Shown: piece by piece, positions 33,754 through 43,179 of the stretch
Layout of the letters: the number at the start of each line of letters is the position of its first letter
Position numbering within the stretch: the first letter of the stretch is position 1
Source of the DNA: Bolinopsis microptera
Taxonomy: Eukaryota > Ctenophora > Tentaculata > Lobata > Bolinopsidae
Length of the DNA stretch: 64,000 nucleotides
Assembly: GCF_026151205.1 (NCBI RefSeq)
Contig: NC_087074.1
Location: forward strand, 16,184,462 to 16,248,461
Direction of reading: 5' to 3'
The notes under the pieces: model-generated
The model's database searches: none
What the model was told of the DNA's origin: nothing
Seen by the model: the letters and a program-made list of their open reading frames with translations, nothing else
Position numbers and translations under genes: made by a program

Positions 33754-36700
33754 TTACAAAATTCCATCGAAAATCGATGAAAAGCTTGATGATTTTGAGC
33801 TCGAAACATCACTCCCATAAAATCCAACGTTCGTTTGAAATTTTGGAGGTTGAGTGGCTTCAAAGTTCTGAACAACAGCAGGGTTTTCTTTTGAATTACA
33901 TAATGTTTTCACATATTTCTGTTTTATTTGACACACATTAATTGAGTTATCAGCTACACGATTTTTGTCACCAACTCTCACTAAAGGAGGAGCATGGGAG
34001 ACAGCCTGCGGTTGTGAAATGCTTTGAGTGATCCGAGATTTTCCTGGGAATCCACTATTCACAATTTGTAAGGGTTCTACAGTGGTTTTAGTTTTATCAG
34101 CCGAGGCTTGACCCGACCTGCTCCAAGGAGAATAATTCTGTTTTACTCCATCAGTGAACTTGTTACCATGATTACCAGAGTTTTCGTGGGTTGTACTAAC
34201 AGTTGTGTGAGAGCTAGTTTTAGTTATCCTAAAACTGTCCGTTTTAGATCTGTAAGAAGCTGCAAGAGAGGAGTTGGAATCAAAGAATCCATTTATAACA
34301 TTAACTTTATTCTTTTTTACAGGTGGCAAATCAGTAGAAGCTGATGCAGCTCTTTTGGAAGATGGCTTCACTTTCACACCATATCGACAACAAAAATGTG
34401 AACACGAAGTCTTATCGGCACATTTGTGACCACATTCTCTGAACTGATCCCCATTCTCATCAACTCGTATTACTTTGAGATCGAGATCATGTTTTTCGGG
34501 AGTATCTCGACTTGCTGATTCTTGTTGAGCCAGATTAACCATGGGTAAAGATACACAAGTTGGCCTGCTAGAATTATATACATTGTTTGATTTCGACAGC
34601 AAATAAGGGGTACCATGGTTTTCAGTTACTTTAGAATATTCCGGAGCTTTGTTGTAATCCTCCGCAAGCAATTCATCAACACCAACATTAAAAGATTTAG
34701 TTTTTTCGAAATCATCAAAATAGCCTGAATCTTCCATTTCTTGCACCAACACATCAATGGATTCTCCACTCTTATTTTCAGCACCCATTGCTACACTTGA
34801 CAGAGAAGTCTTAGGTTCTAAATTGAAACTGGACGATTTCAAAATTGGCTTAACAGCTTGCATGTTCACATTACCATTAATTTGAAGCCGATTGATGGTC
34901 TTGGATTGAACAGACGGTATTGGAACATCAGGAGAATTTTTATTCTGAGGTTCAATTATTTCTTTTATCTTCCAATCTATTTCCGGCAAATCATCGAAAT
35001 CAGAAAGTTCATCTGGTGAGTTTACAATGTCTTCTAATTTGAGCGATTTCTGGTCAGATATTTCTCGATTGGTATTCTTACCAATGACAATGCGAGATGA
35101 ATCTTTGAGTTTTTGTTCCATTTTCAAAGTATGTAACTCTATTTTGTTAGCATACGGATTAATATGCTGCTTGTAAGGATTTGTTGCAGCCTTTGGTCGA
35201 TTTTTCACAGAAACTTTGGAATGACTTGTTTCCTGCTCTTTTTCCTCTTTGAACGAGATATTCTCAATGAATTTCGGAGTAAACTTGCTTTTGATATCAC
35301 CTCCTACAAATGAATGGCTTATCAACCAAAATATCACACTTTGACTTTGAATTGAACGGTAGACATTCACTTCACATTGAAAAGACTGACTTTCAAATAC
35401 ATTTTTGTCCTTAAATTTACGCTTATAGATCAGAACATTTTCAGGAGTTCCAATAACTAGTGATGTGAGCGAATTGAATGCTGGTTCTTTGTCATGCTTG
35501 GGTTTGATAATCACTTGAAGAGTGGCCTTGTTTTCCTCAAGGTCTCCAGTTTGTTGAACAAACAGGTCATATTGAGGCAGAGTAGAAACTTGTTCAACCA
35601 AATTAGTACCAAAGGGAGGGTTCTTGTTTGTTATCATTTCAAGCTCCCGAGGATCTGTAGAAACAAGCTTTTGCAAGGTTACAATCCCAGTATTGGCAAG
35701 TAAGTTACCAAGCATAGGACCAACATTTTTAAACTGACGGGCAACAAACTTTGTGTTCTCCCATAGCTTACAATTTAGACACTTCATCAGAAGTAAGCAA
35801 TTGACATAACACTCAAATGATGGGTTTTGGCTCTGAAATTCGAGAAGGCATTTTGAAACACGACCTGCAACCTTCAAGATTCTTATTGATTCCTGGTTCA
35901 ATGAAAAGTCACTGATTTGGAGACACCCTAAAACTGATTGAATAAGAATACTTGTCTTCATCTCTTTTGTCTTTATTCTATCCTTAAATGGGTATCTTAC
36001 AATTGGCCCATTTTTGTTTTTATTCAATAAGTTTAATGAATTTTTCTCCTGAACCCTAAGCTGAACATCAGAAAATTCATAGGAGGCTGCAATAATTCCT
36101 ATTAATTCATTGAGTGATTCGTCGCCTTTTAATTGGGAAAAAGTTTTCATAGTGTTGAAGCTTATATAAAATCGAGCCATGAGCGAACCTGATTCAGTTG
36201 GAGATATTGTTCCATCAGGCGAAAAAGATATAAAATTCAGCTCTCTCAAACTATTAATGCCATTCATAACAGCATTTTGCAGAAATTCTTTGATCTGATT
36301 TGGTGATACGTTTGGTGGCAACCCATACCTTGTTGGATTCTTAGTGATCCTGACATAAAGGAAAAGGGATGTCATCCATTGTGTTGCAGTCTTTACATGA
36401 GTTAATGTTTTGAGAACAATCTCTGAATTCAAATGCTCTGTAAGATTGTGATGTATATTGCTTTCAATAATTTGCGTGCCACTAACTAGGTTGTTATACA
36501 GATTTTTTGTGGAGTTTTGCGTCATAATGACAGCAACAGCAGACGTATCAAACTGAGGGCGCCCAGCTCTTCCGATCATTTGCATGATATCAGCAGGAGA
36601 GTATTCTTTAAATTTTCCACCAGCATAATGAAGAGTTGATTTAACAATAACAAGGTGGGCAGGCAGGTTGACTCCCATAGCTAGGGTACTTGTTGCACAA

Positions 36701-38028
36701 ATAACTGGAAGATAGCCTGCTGTAAAAAGAGTCTCTACAACTCCCTTGTCAGAGGGAGTTAAACCAGCATGATGGTATCCTACTCCACAAACAAGCAGCT
36801 CTCTTAGTTTACAGTCGACCACATTTCCTACACTATCACGGATGTGCTGACGTTCATTTTCACTGAACACAAATCGTTTTTGACTTTGAAGAGTACTTGC
36901 TGCTTGAGCTGCGCTCTTGCGGGTTGAACAAAATACAATAGTCGGGCATTTCGAACTATACTGTTGGATTATATTATGGAGTTTATAGTTGAGATTTAAG
37001 TCAAACTTAAATGCAGTTGGAGGTGTGCAGTCCCCAAAAGACAAAACAACCTTTTGAAGAGGAACTGGCCTGTAGCTTTCATCAAGTTTAAAGCAAACTG
37101 AATCCATGTTAGAACTGCTCAACCAGGATGCAAAATCCTCAGGATTCGGAATAGTAGCTGATACTGCAATGAACCTAAGTGAAGACTTCGTTACATCTTT
37201 TATACATTTCATTCTGCTTATGACAGCTTCAATTGTTGAACCTCTCTCACTGTCTCCAACCATGTGAACTTCATCAATAAGAAACAACAAAATGTGTTCC
37301 ATCTGGGAAACATGCTCTTTCCACTTTCTTGTAACACTGTCCCACTTTTCAGGAGTTGTAAATATGAGATTTGTAGATTTTATGGCACTGTAATCGTCAT
37401 TATCACTATCACCAGTAACTTCCAAGCACTTGATGTTGAATGAGGAAAATTTTTTCTTCCAATCAGATAATCGTTCAGCACACAATGCTTTCATTGGAGC
37501 CATATAAACAATTTTAATCTTGGACATCTCATGTGTTGGTGTCTGAATAAGTGCCCTCACAATAGCTAATTCAAAAATAACAGTTTTTCCAGATCCTGTA
37601 GGAGAAGATAGTACAATAGGATTGTCAGAGTATAGGACATCATCAAACACTTTTGATTGAACTTTATTGAAGTGAGGGAAGTGTGAAAATATTGATCTGT
37701 ACTGCTCTGGGACTTCTGTTATACTTTTATACTGGAAATTTGGGTCAGTTGCAATGCGAGTGTATTTAGCATTAATATTGGGATTTTCATGTGTTGTAAT
37801 CAATCTAGAAGGATTATCTTTGTGATATTCCACTGAGGAAACAGATGCATATTGACTAGCTCTGAGATTAGGGAACTTTCTTTTAGAAAAAAGGGGAATC
37901 ACTTTTTCAAAAGAATTTGAGGCTTGAGAACTTATCAGATGTGACTGCTGGGACTGCAGTAAAGGAAAAGATCCCACTTGCAGATTATCTGTTAGATCTT
38001 TGCCAGTCCTTCTTTCAAGTTCGGACAT
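33754..38028 (-). CDS. HFM1: HFM1/MER3 meiotic DNA helicase, intronless frame
   Basis: One open frame of 1424 residues (human HFM1 is 1435). This Ski2-like helicase promotes crossovers in meiosis by unwinding recombination intermediates in the nucleus. Walker A SSPTGSGKT is at about 141-149, the Walker B box DEVH at 252-255, SAT at 290-292, and the motif VI region MQMIGRAGRPQFD at 482-494. A winged-helix and Sec63-like region follows up to about 900. Near 1196-1215 a zinc-finger segment CGHKCADKTSCSHFCC matches the C-terminal finger characteristic of HFM1. The C-terminus is low-complexity and ends FSSIFDGIL. Absence of introns is striking next to the 12-exon CEP57 gene. The frame stays open upstream of the Met to an acceptor-like CTTTTACAG near 38065, so a short 5' exon may exist. 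Confidence 0.95.
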   Translation of the reverse strand: MSELERRTGKDLTDNLQVGSFPLLQSQQSHLISSQASNSFEKVIPLFSKRKFPNLRASQYASVSSVEYHKDNPSRLITTHENPNINAKYTRIATDPNFQYKSITEVPEQYRSIFSHFPHFNKVQSKVFDDVLYSDNPIVLSSPTGSGKTVIFELAIVRALIQTPTHEMSKIKIVYMAPMKALCAERLSDWKKKFSSFNIKCLEVTGDSDNDDYSAIKSTNLIFTTPEKWDSVTRKWKEHVSQMEHILLFLIDEVHMVGDSERGSTIEAVISRMKCIKDVTKSSLRFIAVSATIPNPEDFASWLSSSNMDSVCFKLDESYRPVPLQKVVLSFGDCTPPTAFKFDLNLNYKLHNIIQQYSSKCPTIVFCSTRKSAAQAASTLQSQKRFVFSENERQHIRDSVGNVVDCKLRELLVCGVGYHHAGLTPSDKGVVETLFTAGYLPVICATSTLAMGVNLPAHLVIVKSTLHYAGGKFKEYSPADIMQMIGRAGRPQFDTSAVAVIMTQNSTKNLYNNLVSGTQIIESNIHHNLTEHLNSEIVLKTLTHVKTATQWMTSLFLYVRITKNPTRYGLPPNVSPNQIKEFLQNAVMNGINSLRELNFISFSPDGTISPTESGSLMARFYISFNTMKTFSQLKGDESLNELIGIIAASYEFSDVQLRVQEKNSLNLLNKNKNGPIVRYPFKDRIKTKEMKTSILIQSVLGCLQISDFSLNQESIRILKVAGRVSKCLLEFQSQNPSFECYVNCLLLMKCLNCKLWENTKFVARQFKNVGPMLGNLLANTGIVTLQKLVSTDPRELEMITNKNPPFGTNLVEQVSTLPQYDLFVQQTGDLEENKATLQVIIKPKHDKEPAFNSLTSLVIGTPENVLIYKRKFKDKNVFESQSFQCEVNVYRSIQSQSVIFWLISHSFVGGDIKSKFTPKFIENISFKEEKEQETSHSKVSVKNRPKAATNPYKQHINPYANKIELHTLKMEQKLKDSSRIVIGKNTNREISDQKSLKLEDIVNSPDELSDFDDLPEIDWKIKEIIEPQNKNSPDVPIPSVQSKTINRLQINGNVNMQAVKPILKSSSFNLEPKTSLSSVAMGAENKSGESIDVLVQEMEDSGYFDDFEKTKSFNVGVDELLAEDYNKAPEYSKVTENHGTPYLLSKSNNVYNSSRPTCVSLPMVNLAQQESASRDTPEKHDLDLKVIRVDENGDQFRECGHKCADKTSCSHFCCRYGVKVKPSSKRAASASTDLPPVKKNKVNVINGFFDSNSSLAASYRSKTDSFRITKTSSHTTVSTTHENSGNHGNKFTDGVKQNYSPWSRSGQASADKTKTTVEPLQIVNSGFPGKSRITQSISQPQAVSHAPPLVRVGDKNRVADNSINVCQIKQKYVKTLCNSKENPAVVQNFEATQPPKFQTNVGFYGSDVSSSKSSSFSSIFDGIL

Positions 38029-38029
38029 G

Positions 38030-38745
38030 TCAAGTATTTTGTGTACACTTTCTAACCATTGCTGTAAAAGTGAGATTAAGGTAAATGAATTTGTAACAGT
38101 ATTATTTAAGGAACTAATCGTGATAGAAGGAAATGCTGATGATTTCAGCCTTCAGGGTGCACTGTTATACCTCGCCCAATACTATCAGTAACAGTGATCT
38201 AAATTACTAGGACACTACTCATTTTAACAGAGGTAATCTGATATACCAGCCGATAATATTGTAGCTGGTATGAGGATATAAAACGACAATTTTTTCATGC
38301 CACAACTACTTCCTGCAATATTTTCATCACAAAGAGTTGTCGACTAAATCGAGTTTTGAGAAGGTGATTTGGCAAGAGATGGTTATTTAGTACGTAGGTC
38401 TCAAAATGTAAGCTGTTGATTGGAGGAGTACCTTCAACCTACACAAATTACTTAATACTACAGTGGACAACAGTATTCTTATTTTGAGAATCACAGTAAA
38501 TATCTTACTTCTCTTTTTACATCTTTCTAGTCTGTATAGCGCAACATAGCAGAGCAACCAAAAATTGAACTGTTGGTTTTTTTCTTTTGAACACTCAATT
38601 TATTAGCAAACAAAGCTGGACCTTCTATCTAACAAAGCTATACTGGGTAACTGTTAAAACTGCTTAATATAGTAGTATGATTGTTATCATCAAATATTCA
38701 AAGATTCCCTTTTTATTTTCATATCTGTTGTTCAGATAGTTAGAT
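38030..38745. other. Intergenic between divergent HFM1 and a small secreted gene
   Basis: About 0.7 kb separates the HFM1 start (minus) from the plus-strand gene at 38746, so it should contain both promoters and possibly an HFM1 5' exon. A short hairpin (TACCAGC...GCTGGTA) lies at 38245-38271. No other feature is seen. Confidence 0.4.
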
Positions 38746-39327
38746 ATGAAGCTTCTACTAATCCTTTTTTGCCTTCTATCCCTCAAACTGACGTTGACAG
38801 CTCGCAAAGAAAAGCCGAAAATAGTGAACATGATCAATGGAAGCCCTAAAGGAAAGCGATTCCGTGAGTTCAAGAAAACAACAATTTTCAAGATTTTCAT
38901 ATGATAATGTATTAATTAGTCAGGAAAAATTGTTTAATAATAATTGAATTGCTAGGTTATTTACAATTTTATAGTGTACTTACTACCATTGGATGAGCAT
39001 GTCATTATACTTTAGCTCTTAAAGTCAAAGACCTCTTCTGAAGAGTCTCAGTTATTGGATCAGCCTTTACAGTTTAGACTGCCCGATATCATACTTCCAG
39101 CCACTCGAAAGTCCAAATCGGTCAAAATTAACCTAAAATCCTCAGGAAACTGCCTCGTGGCGCAGAGAACGGAGGACCCTGATGCATTTCTCTATCAGGC
39201 TTGTGCTAGCTCTAAAGATTGCAACAACAGTGCGTTTCTCAACTCAATTAAATTTCAGACTACGGATACTCGCATGTATTTAGAGAAGGACTGGAGTTGT
39301 GCTTTAGCTTCTCCATTTCAATTTTAA
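38746..39327 (+). CDS. Small secreted four-cysteine protein, two exons
   Basis: Exon 1 (38746-38863) encodes a signal peptide (MKLLLILFCLLSLKLTL) and a basic stretch (TARKEKPK, PKGKRF), ending in phase 1 at TTCC|GTGAGT. The downstream frame is reached in phase through the acceptor CTTCTGAAG at 39043, giving exon 2 (39044-39327) and 133 residues in all. The stronger-looking AG at 39051 would lead to an early stop, so the chosen acceptor rests on frame continuity. The mature part has four cysteines (NCLV, QACA, KDCN, WSCA), no repeats and no known domain. It is probably an extracellular protein of about 110 residues after signal removal. Function unknown. Confidence 0.55.
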
Positions 39328-39662
39328 CAGAAATGAACATTGAAAACTAAATGGAAAATAGATACTATTGTGAATTTTAAAGCTATGGAATTGATCAAAT
39401 AAGTTAGTCCTCTGATTCTGTTCAGAATGGAAAATAAAAAATAAAAATGTGTAATTATCGTAATATACAGTATCAATCACATTAATTGAAAGTGAAATTT
39501 TATTGAGAACACACTGAAATCTCATAACACTTTTATATAAAACAAATTTGTTTAATATTTAATTAATTAAATTCAAACAATCAATAATTCAGCTCATGTC
39601 GTTACATTCAATAATCAACGGTTAAATTTAGTGCTTCTTATTAATTATCAAATAAACATCGG

Positions 39663-39699
39663 CAGTTGCGTAACGAAGGGCCCCGCTGACCCTGCTGTG

Positions 39700-39743
<44 letters not shown>

Positions 39744-39993
39744 TCTTAGGGGCGGGGGCCAAATCATCATTTGAATGTGGGACAATTTCGAAAAACTTAA
39801 CTAAAGTACTAGTAAAACTGCACGTTTTGCTCTAGAAACACACTTTTTGAGAGATTTTACCGGCGTATCCTCTAAAATCACCTAATTTGTTCAATTTTAG
39901 GGAGGGGTGCCAAAAGGGGAGGGGGCGCCAACAGGGGGGGCCGGGGGGGGCGCTTTTTCAGCGGGGGCGCCAACAGGCAAAGTTACGCCACTG
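39663..39993. mobile_element. hAT-like MITE, copy 1, with long G tract
   Basis: The ends carry the family terminus CAGT(G/T)GCGTAACG, inverted at the right as AGTTACGCCACTG. The interior matches copies 2 and 3 (TGGGACAATTTCG, ACCGGCGTATNCT, GGGGGCGCCAACAGG). A run of about 38 G from 39701 has expanded inside this copy. Flanks AACATCGG and GTCATCGG are a decayed 8-bp target duplication. Confidence 0.85.
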
Positions 39994-41503
39994 GTCATCG
40001 GCCAAAATTAAATGTTAACCACTGTGATCCATGTGAAAGAAACGGTGAATGAGATTTTGCCCACAAACAAGTACATATCAAAAGATTTACATACGGGTAT
40101 CGGCCTTACAAAATGACAGGCCTCACAAAATGACAGCCCACATAGACCATGCTGTAGCTTAGGTTCCCTATACATTGAACCCTATTCCTTTCACTGTATG
40201 AAAGAAAAAGCATTAATTAACACTTCCCAAGGAATGATAATGACATAGAATCTATATTTCTTGTAACATAAATATGGACGTTTTTGCTGTTCAGTCATTG
40301 CCCCGCCTAACTGTTACCCAGAATGGAGACCAAAGTTTAGAATTTAACCCCAGAAAACCAGGTACTACCATGACTTATGTCAATCAAAGACTACTCTGGT
40401 CAAATAAAAAAACTGATTTAGTGACTTTGGTAGAAGAAATGACAAAAAAATGACCTAGCCTCACAAAATGACAGTGTTATGCCTCACAAAATGACAGTTT
40501 TATTTTATGATACAAAGATGGCATATTTATATTGGATGCCCCTTGCCTAATTATTGGTATTCTTAAACCCAGTAAGCTTATGATGAGCCTAAATGTGTTT
40601 GTTTGATCATCAATTTTGATCAAAATGCCTCACAAAATGACACCGAAAAGCCTTACAAAATGACAATGTTTCAGATTGAATTACTTTCATCATCTAAAAT
40701 GGATCAGAAACAGTCAATACAAGAAGGAGTTAAAAATAATCATAATCTGACAGTTAACAATCAAGTAGCATTAAAAAAGTGCAGTTCTGATATCAAAACT
40801 TTGATTTCAAACTCTTTGATTTCAAACTCTGATTTCAAAACTCAACGAAATAAAGCTTCTATTTTGTGAAAGCAGAGAGTAATAACAACTCCTAAAACAT
40901 GTCAAACGTTAACTAAACACTGAAAAATGATCTATCCAGTCATAGAAAATATCAAATATAACCAAATACTGTGTTCAAGTATGAAAACAAAAAATGATTT
41001 TTACGCCTCACAAAATGACATTTTTAAAGTTTTTTCAAAGTATAAAAAATGTTCCTTTTTTAATATATTCTGGTAAAAACAGAACTGGTATAATATAAAC
41101 AACATATATATCTAACAGTAAGACACGTGAAAGAATAATGAAACTTTTTCCCAAATCGGATTTGAAGTGATGCCGTTTTGGGTTGTCATTTTGTAAGGCA
41201 CTATCTCACGCAAAATTGCCCAACTTTTTTTAATCATCCTTTTTCCTGTAAAAGCTATTCTAATCTTCAATCTATTATATTTATCTAACTGTCCTCGGTG
41301 AAATCAAATTTCTATAGGCTGCTGTTAAAAAATGACAGCCGTGACGAAATTGTCATTTTGTAAGGCATGTTTTTTTGGAAGATTTCAAAGATGACAATTT
41401 TTATCGCAAAATTTACGGTTTTTCAATCAAATCAACCCCCGGGAAGAAAAATATACCTTACCTTTGATACCTTTGATCTGCTTCGTCGAAACTCGACAGG
41501 CCA

Positions 41504-42127
41504 TCAGAGTTGCTGACCACCCCAGAGAGAAGATGCCTCTCGATCGTTACGCCAGTCCAGTATAGAATTGGAGTTCGGTGATGTGAAGCCCCGGATTGGC
41601 AATTTATCCGGCAAGGAAAGCATGAATGCCGTCATATGATGCTTGAAGCCATCATGTTTGGAGACTGCACGTATGTGCGAAGGTATACAGTTCCAGAGTC
41701 TGGGACCCATTACACCAAATGATGTTTCATATAGAGTCTGGTGAGCAGCTGAGCTTTTTGTACGGACAGCTGGAACCTTAGCAAGGGTACCCAATCGTGG
41801 ATTTACTGTGAACTGTACTTCAAGGTCGTTGGATGTGAAACCATGTAGGATTTTCCACATGTGCATGACAATGTAACGTTCTCTGCGCCTCTGAAGTGAC
41901 ATGAGGGACAGGGTTTTTAGGCGATCCCAATAATGGAGATGCTGTAAACCATGGATCTTTGAAGTGAAAGTTCTTTGTACACTTTCAAGCTCCTGAATTT
42001 CATACACTTTCGCCGGATTCCACAGAGGAGAGCAATACTCTAAGTGGCTACGGACTAGTGACTTGTATAGTGTTAACATAACACCAGTATTGCGAGAGTG
42101 GAAGACACTGAATACCCATGCTGCCAT
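41504..42127 (-). pseudogene. C-terminal part of the split minus-strand LINE ORF2
   Basis: 207 codons with the standard post-RT region of jockey/CR1-type LINEs: SRNTGVMLTLYKSLVRSHLE, then CSPLWNPAK, a leucine/arginine-rich LMSLQRRRERY, and FGVMGPRLWNCIPSHIR. It continues directly from the frame that ends at 48222 once the nested insert is removed. The stop is intact at 41504. Confidence 0.9.
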
Positions 42128-42137
42128 CTTAGTATAA

Positions 42138-42210
42138 GCCTCCGTGGCCTAATGGCTAAGGCATCGGCCTCCTAAGCCGGGGATTGTGGGTTCGAGTCCC
42201 GCCGGAGGTT
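42138..42210 (+). tRNA. tRNA-Arg (anticodon CCT)
   Basis: 73 nt that fold as a full cloverleaf. The acceptor stem is GCCTCCG with CGGAGGT (one G-T pair at the end). The anticodon stem TCGGC/GCCGG surrounds loop CTCCTAA, placing CCT at the anticodon. The A box TGGCCTAATGG and B box GGTTCGAGTCC match the pol III promoter consensus exactly. No CCA is encoded and there is no intron. It sits immediately inside the left edge of the plus-strand LINE insertion, so it may be a captured tRNA or the head of a SINE instead of a normal host gene. No T-run terminator follows directly. Confidence 0.9.
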
Positions 42211-42320
42211 CACTTTAGATCCCGGGTTCAATTCCCGGCCAAGCCCCCAAGAAAGAAAAAAATAAAAAAGAGAAAAGATAGAAAAAATAAAAAAAAGAAA
42301 AAAAAGAAAAGAAAAACAGA
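42211..42320 (+). repeat. tRNA T-arm fragment followed by an A-rich tract
   Basis: Six bases after the tRNA comes a second tRNA-like 3' half: GATCCCGGGTTCAATTCCCGG contains a perfect T stem-loop and a B box (GGTTCAATTCC), followed by CCAAGCCCC. It has no 5' half. A purine tract of about 70 bp (AAGAAAG/AAAAAATA) follows, like a SINE tail. Together with the tRNA this looks like a tRNA-derived SINE, or tRNA ends copied onto the LINE during reverse transcription. Confidence 0.65.
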
Positions 42321-42553
42321 AAGAGTTTTAAACTATTTTCACAACTACAATTAAATACATTCATTGAGGTATGAGATATGATAGACGAGCGTAAGTGTTG
42401 ACGTGCAAAGGACTGCTGTGAGTGTACTTGAAGATTACTCATCCTCCTCCTTCTCATCAAAACTATTCTCATCAAAACTACTATCTGGACTGAAGGTATT
42501 GCGTTTACAGTGTTTATTGTGCTTCTGAACATTGAACTCTTGATAATATAACT

Positions 42554-43168
42554 ATGTCAAATAATCAGAGCTCAGACATTAGTCTCCACTTTTGTGAGCG
42601 CCCTTTAGAACATTTGAACTTTTCATTCCAGTCTGAAAAATCAGAGAACTGTAACAATTGTCTGTCAAAAGACATCAAGATTGACTTTTTAGAAAAAAAG
42701 TTGTCTTTATTGAATGAAATTATCAGAACTAGTGATCTCATTGCTCAGTACAATGATAGTCTCATATCAGATCAAACTCAAATACAAGAACAGAGTTTTA
42801 AGTGTGAAAATTTGCTGCCGAACTTATCAGAGGAGATTGAATGTGAGATCATAACCATTACCCCTCAGTCACACGTTGTTATCAATCAAGTAGAAGCGTT
42901 TGATGTAGATGACATTGTTGTGGAAGATGTTGTATCGGACAGTTTGTTTGTTGACAACGATGTCGTGGACAAGGTTGTTCCACAGGAGGTTGTTGGAAAC
43001 GAGATTGTTATCAGTGAGATTGTTGTTAACGAGGTTATGGCAGACGAGGATGATGTGTCTGATCTCCCTGTATCTACTGCTACTGGTGAATCACGGATCA
43101 ACACCCCTAAGCCCAGAGACAAATATCCAAACTTGGTCCCTGCCCGGCCCCTGTCTACGATCCTATAA
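42554..43168 (+). CDS. LINE ORF1a, acidic protein
   Basis: 204 residues, very acidic. The N-terminal half contains a short coiled-coil-like helix (IDFLEKKLSLLNEIIRTSD). The C-terminal half is a Val/Asp/Glu repeat region in which units like VVDKVV, VVGNEIV, IVVNEV recur. It ends 12 bp before the ATG of ORF1b in another frame, so the two could be translated by reinitiation or may be one ORF1 separated by a mutation. No known domain. Confidence 0.6.
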   Translation: MSNNQSSDISLHFCERPLEHLNFSFQSEKSENCNNCLSKDIKIDFLEKKLSLLNEIIRTSDLIAQYNDSLISDQTQIQEQSFKCENLLPNLSEEIECEIITITPQSHVVINQVEAFDVDDIVVEDVVSDSLFVDNDVVDKVVPQEVVGNEIVISEIVVNEVMADEDDVSDLPVSTATGESRINTPKPRDKYPNLVPARPLSTIL

Positions 43169-43179
43169 CACCGGGGCCA

